DNA of 5,188 nucleotides, taken from contig JAKSPR010000213.1 in NCBI GenBank assembly GCA_024404655.1, forward strand, positions 1-5,188, read 5' to 3'. Below, one piece after another: positions 4,476 to 5,188 of this stretch. Made by a program: the position numbers and the translations under genes. Under the pieces are notes generated by a model. The model did no database searches. It saw only the letters and a program-made list of their open reading frames with translations, and was not told where the DNA came from. The stretch is from Clostridia bacterium (lineage in GTDB: Bacteria > Bacillota > Clostridia > Oscillospirales > CAG-272). How positions within the stretch are numbered: the first letter of the stretch is position 1; every line of letters starts with the position of its first letter.

Positions 4476-5188
4476 ATGAAAACAAGAGATATTCAGCCGA
4501 TCATCGAAAAGATCCGTGAGCGGGTCGCCGCTCATAAACTCGCTCCCGGCAGCTATGCACGTTACCTCTGGCAGAGCCCGGACGAACGCCGCGAGATGGG
4601 AGAGAACCCCTATGGCTGTGCAGATGCCGCCAATATCCTCTATACGATCAATGATTTCCCGCGGGACAGGGAAGAACGGGAAGCCTCCGTGCGTGTTCTG
4701 CAGAGCATGCAGGGGGACGACGGCCTGTTCCATGAGCATACCCACCATTTCATCCATACGACCGCACACTGCGCCGCAGCCATCGAGCTGTTCGATGCCG
4801 CTCCCGCAAAGCCCTGTTATGATCTTCTGAAATACCTTGATACCCGGAAACTCGATGAGCTTCTTGAAAACCTCGACTGGGAAAAGAGTCCGTGGAATAA
4901 TTCCCATCAGGGTGCGGGCATCTATGTCGCCATGAATCTCACAGGAGCTGCGGACAGGAACTGGAACCGGCATTATTTCGACTGGTTCTGGGAGAATACC
5001 GATCCCGAAACCGGCTTCTGGATGGGCAAACGGGGAAATGTGATCCCCAAAGCGCCCCTCTATCAGTACATGGCAGGCGGCTTCCACTATATGTTCAATC
5101 ATGAATACGCCCGCATGCCGCTGCGTTATCCCGAGAAGATCATCGACAGCTGCATTGCCATGTATGATACCGAAGGCGGACTTCCGAA
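4476..5188 (+). CDS. Conserved protein of unknown function, possible alpha/alpha-toroid fold, partial at the right edge
   Basis: The frame is open from the ATG at 4476 to the window end (237 residues, no stop), with an AAAAGGAG ribosome binding site at 4461-4468, 7 nt upstream. I cannot assign a function. It is soluble-looking, with no signal peptide or membrane segment, and rich in aromatic residues and histidine. Repeated turns MQGDDGLF (78-85), TDPETGFW (175-182) and YDTEGGLP (230-237) recall the QxxDGxF turns of prenyltransferase/squalene-cyclase and glycosidase alpha/alpha toroids. Other conserved-looking blocks are NPYGCADAANILYTI (44-58), a histidine cluster HEHTHHFIHTTAH (86-98), NNSHQGAGIYVAMNLTG (141-157) and MAGGFHYMFNHEYAR (199-213). 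The histidines could bind metal or sugar, which is speculation. It is transcribed divergently from ylxM. That this strand is coding is supported by promoter, ribosome binding site, GC-rich third positions and length; the opposite-strand frame lacks these. Confidence 0.85.
   Translation, partial: MKTRDIQPIIEKIRERVAAHKLAPGSYARYLWQSPDERREMGENPYGCADAANILYTINDFPRDREEREASVRVLQSMQGDDGLFHEHTHHFIHTTAHCAAAIELFDAAPAKPCYDLLKYLDTRKLDELLENLDWEKSPWNNSHQGAGIYVAMNLTGAADRNWNRHYFDWFWENTDPETGFWMGKRGNVIPKAPLYQYMAGGFHYMFNHEYARMPLRYPEKIIDSCIAMYDTEGGLP

Noticed and set aside
4437..5102. 221-codon minus-strand open frame at the right end
   Set aside because: It is a shadow of the plus-strand gene from 4476, which has a promoter, ribosome binding site and ordered repeat motifs. 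The minus frame would also end inside the plus gene's -10 region.

Overview
The window looks like a chromosomal segment of a Gram-positive Firmicute, most likely a Clostridia-class anaerobe related to gut Oscillospiraceae. This is inferred from four things: a transketolase split into two separate subunit genes, a ylxM-ffh-rpsP-khpA cluster, strong AGGAGG-type ribosome binding sites, and near-perfect SigA-type promoters. There are no tRNA or rRNA genes, CRISPR arrays, insertion sequences or phage genes. Most of the window is conserved housekeeping sequence.

Layout from left to right. (1) Positions 1-1194, minus strand: a two-gene transketolase operon. The N-terminal (thiamine diphosphate-binding) subunit comes first and the C-terminal (pyrimidine-binding) subunit follows, running off the left edge. 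Its promoter is at 1270-1298, with a leader of about 70 nt that contains a hairpin. (2) Positions 1338-1670, plus strand: a self-contained unit with a perfect TTGACA-17-TATAAT promoter, a 61-residue secreted or membrane microprotein and a hairpin terminator. The microprotein looks like a signal peptide fused directly to a sortase-type sorting signal (VPLTG, hydrophobic helix, KKMKK tail). (3) Positions 1671-1912: a non-coding stretch of about 240 bp with a 15-bp tandem repeat and a long imperfect hairpin, neither explained. (4) Positions 1913-4334, minus strand: the operon ylxM-ffh-rpsP-khpA, with a clear promoter (4306-4334) and a strong terminator (1913-1945). It encodes the SRP GTPase and its small putative regulator, ribosomal protein S16 and a KH-domain RNA chaperone. 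(5) Positions 4416-5188, plus strand: a divergently transcribed gene, cut by the right edge, for a conserved protein of unknown function. Its repeated D-x-x-G-aromatic turns suggest an alpha/alpha-toroid fold.

How the genes relate: the transketolase pair serves the non-oxidative pentose phosphate pathway. The ylxM-khpA operon couples membrane-protein targeting with ribosome assembly and RNA binding, and here it ends after khpA rather than continuing into rimM-trmD-rplS. The most interesting non-coding signal is at 4284-4382. Two inverted repeats built from the same TGTAAAG half-site flank the ylxM promoter, and the outer one encloses a perfect CTTGTC-A-GACAAG palindrome with exactly the same centre. 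That composite site lies between two divergent promoters and resembles a regulatory operator. I see no clear sign of a wholly new multi-gene system; the microprotein and the composite operator are the best candidates for follow-up.
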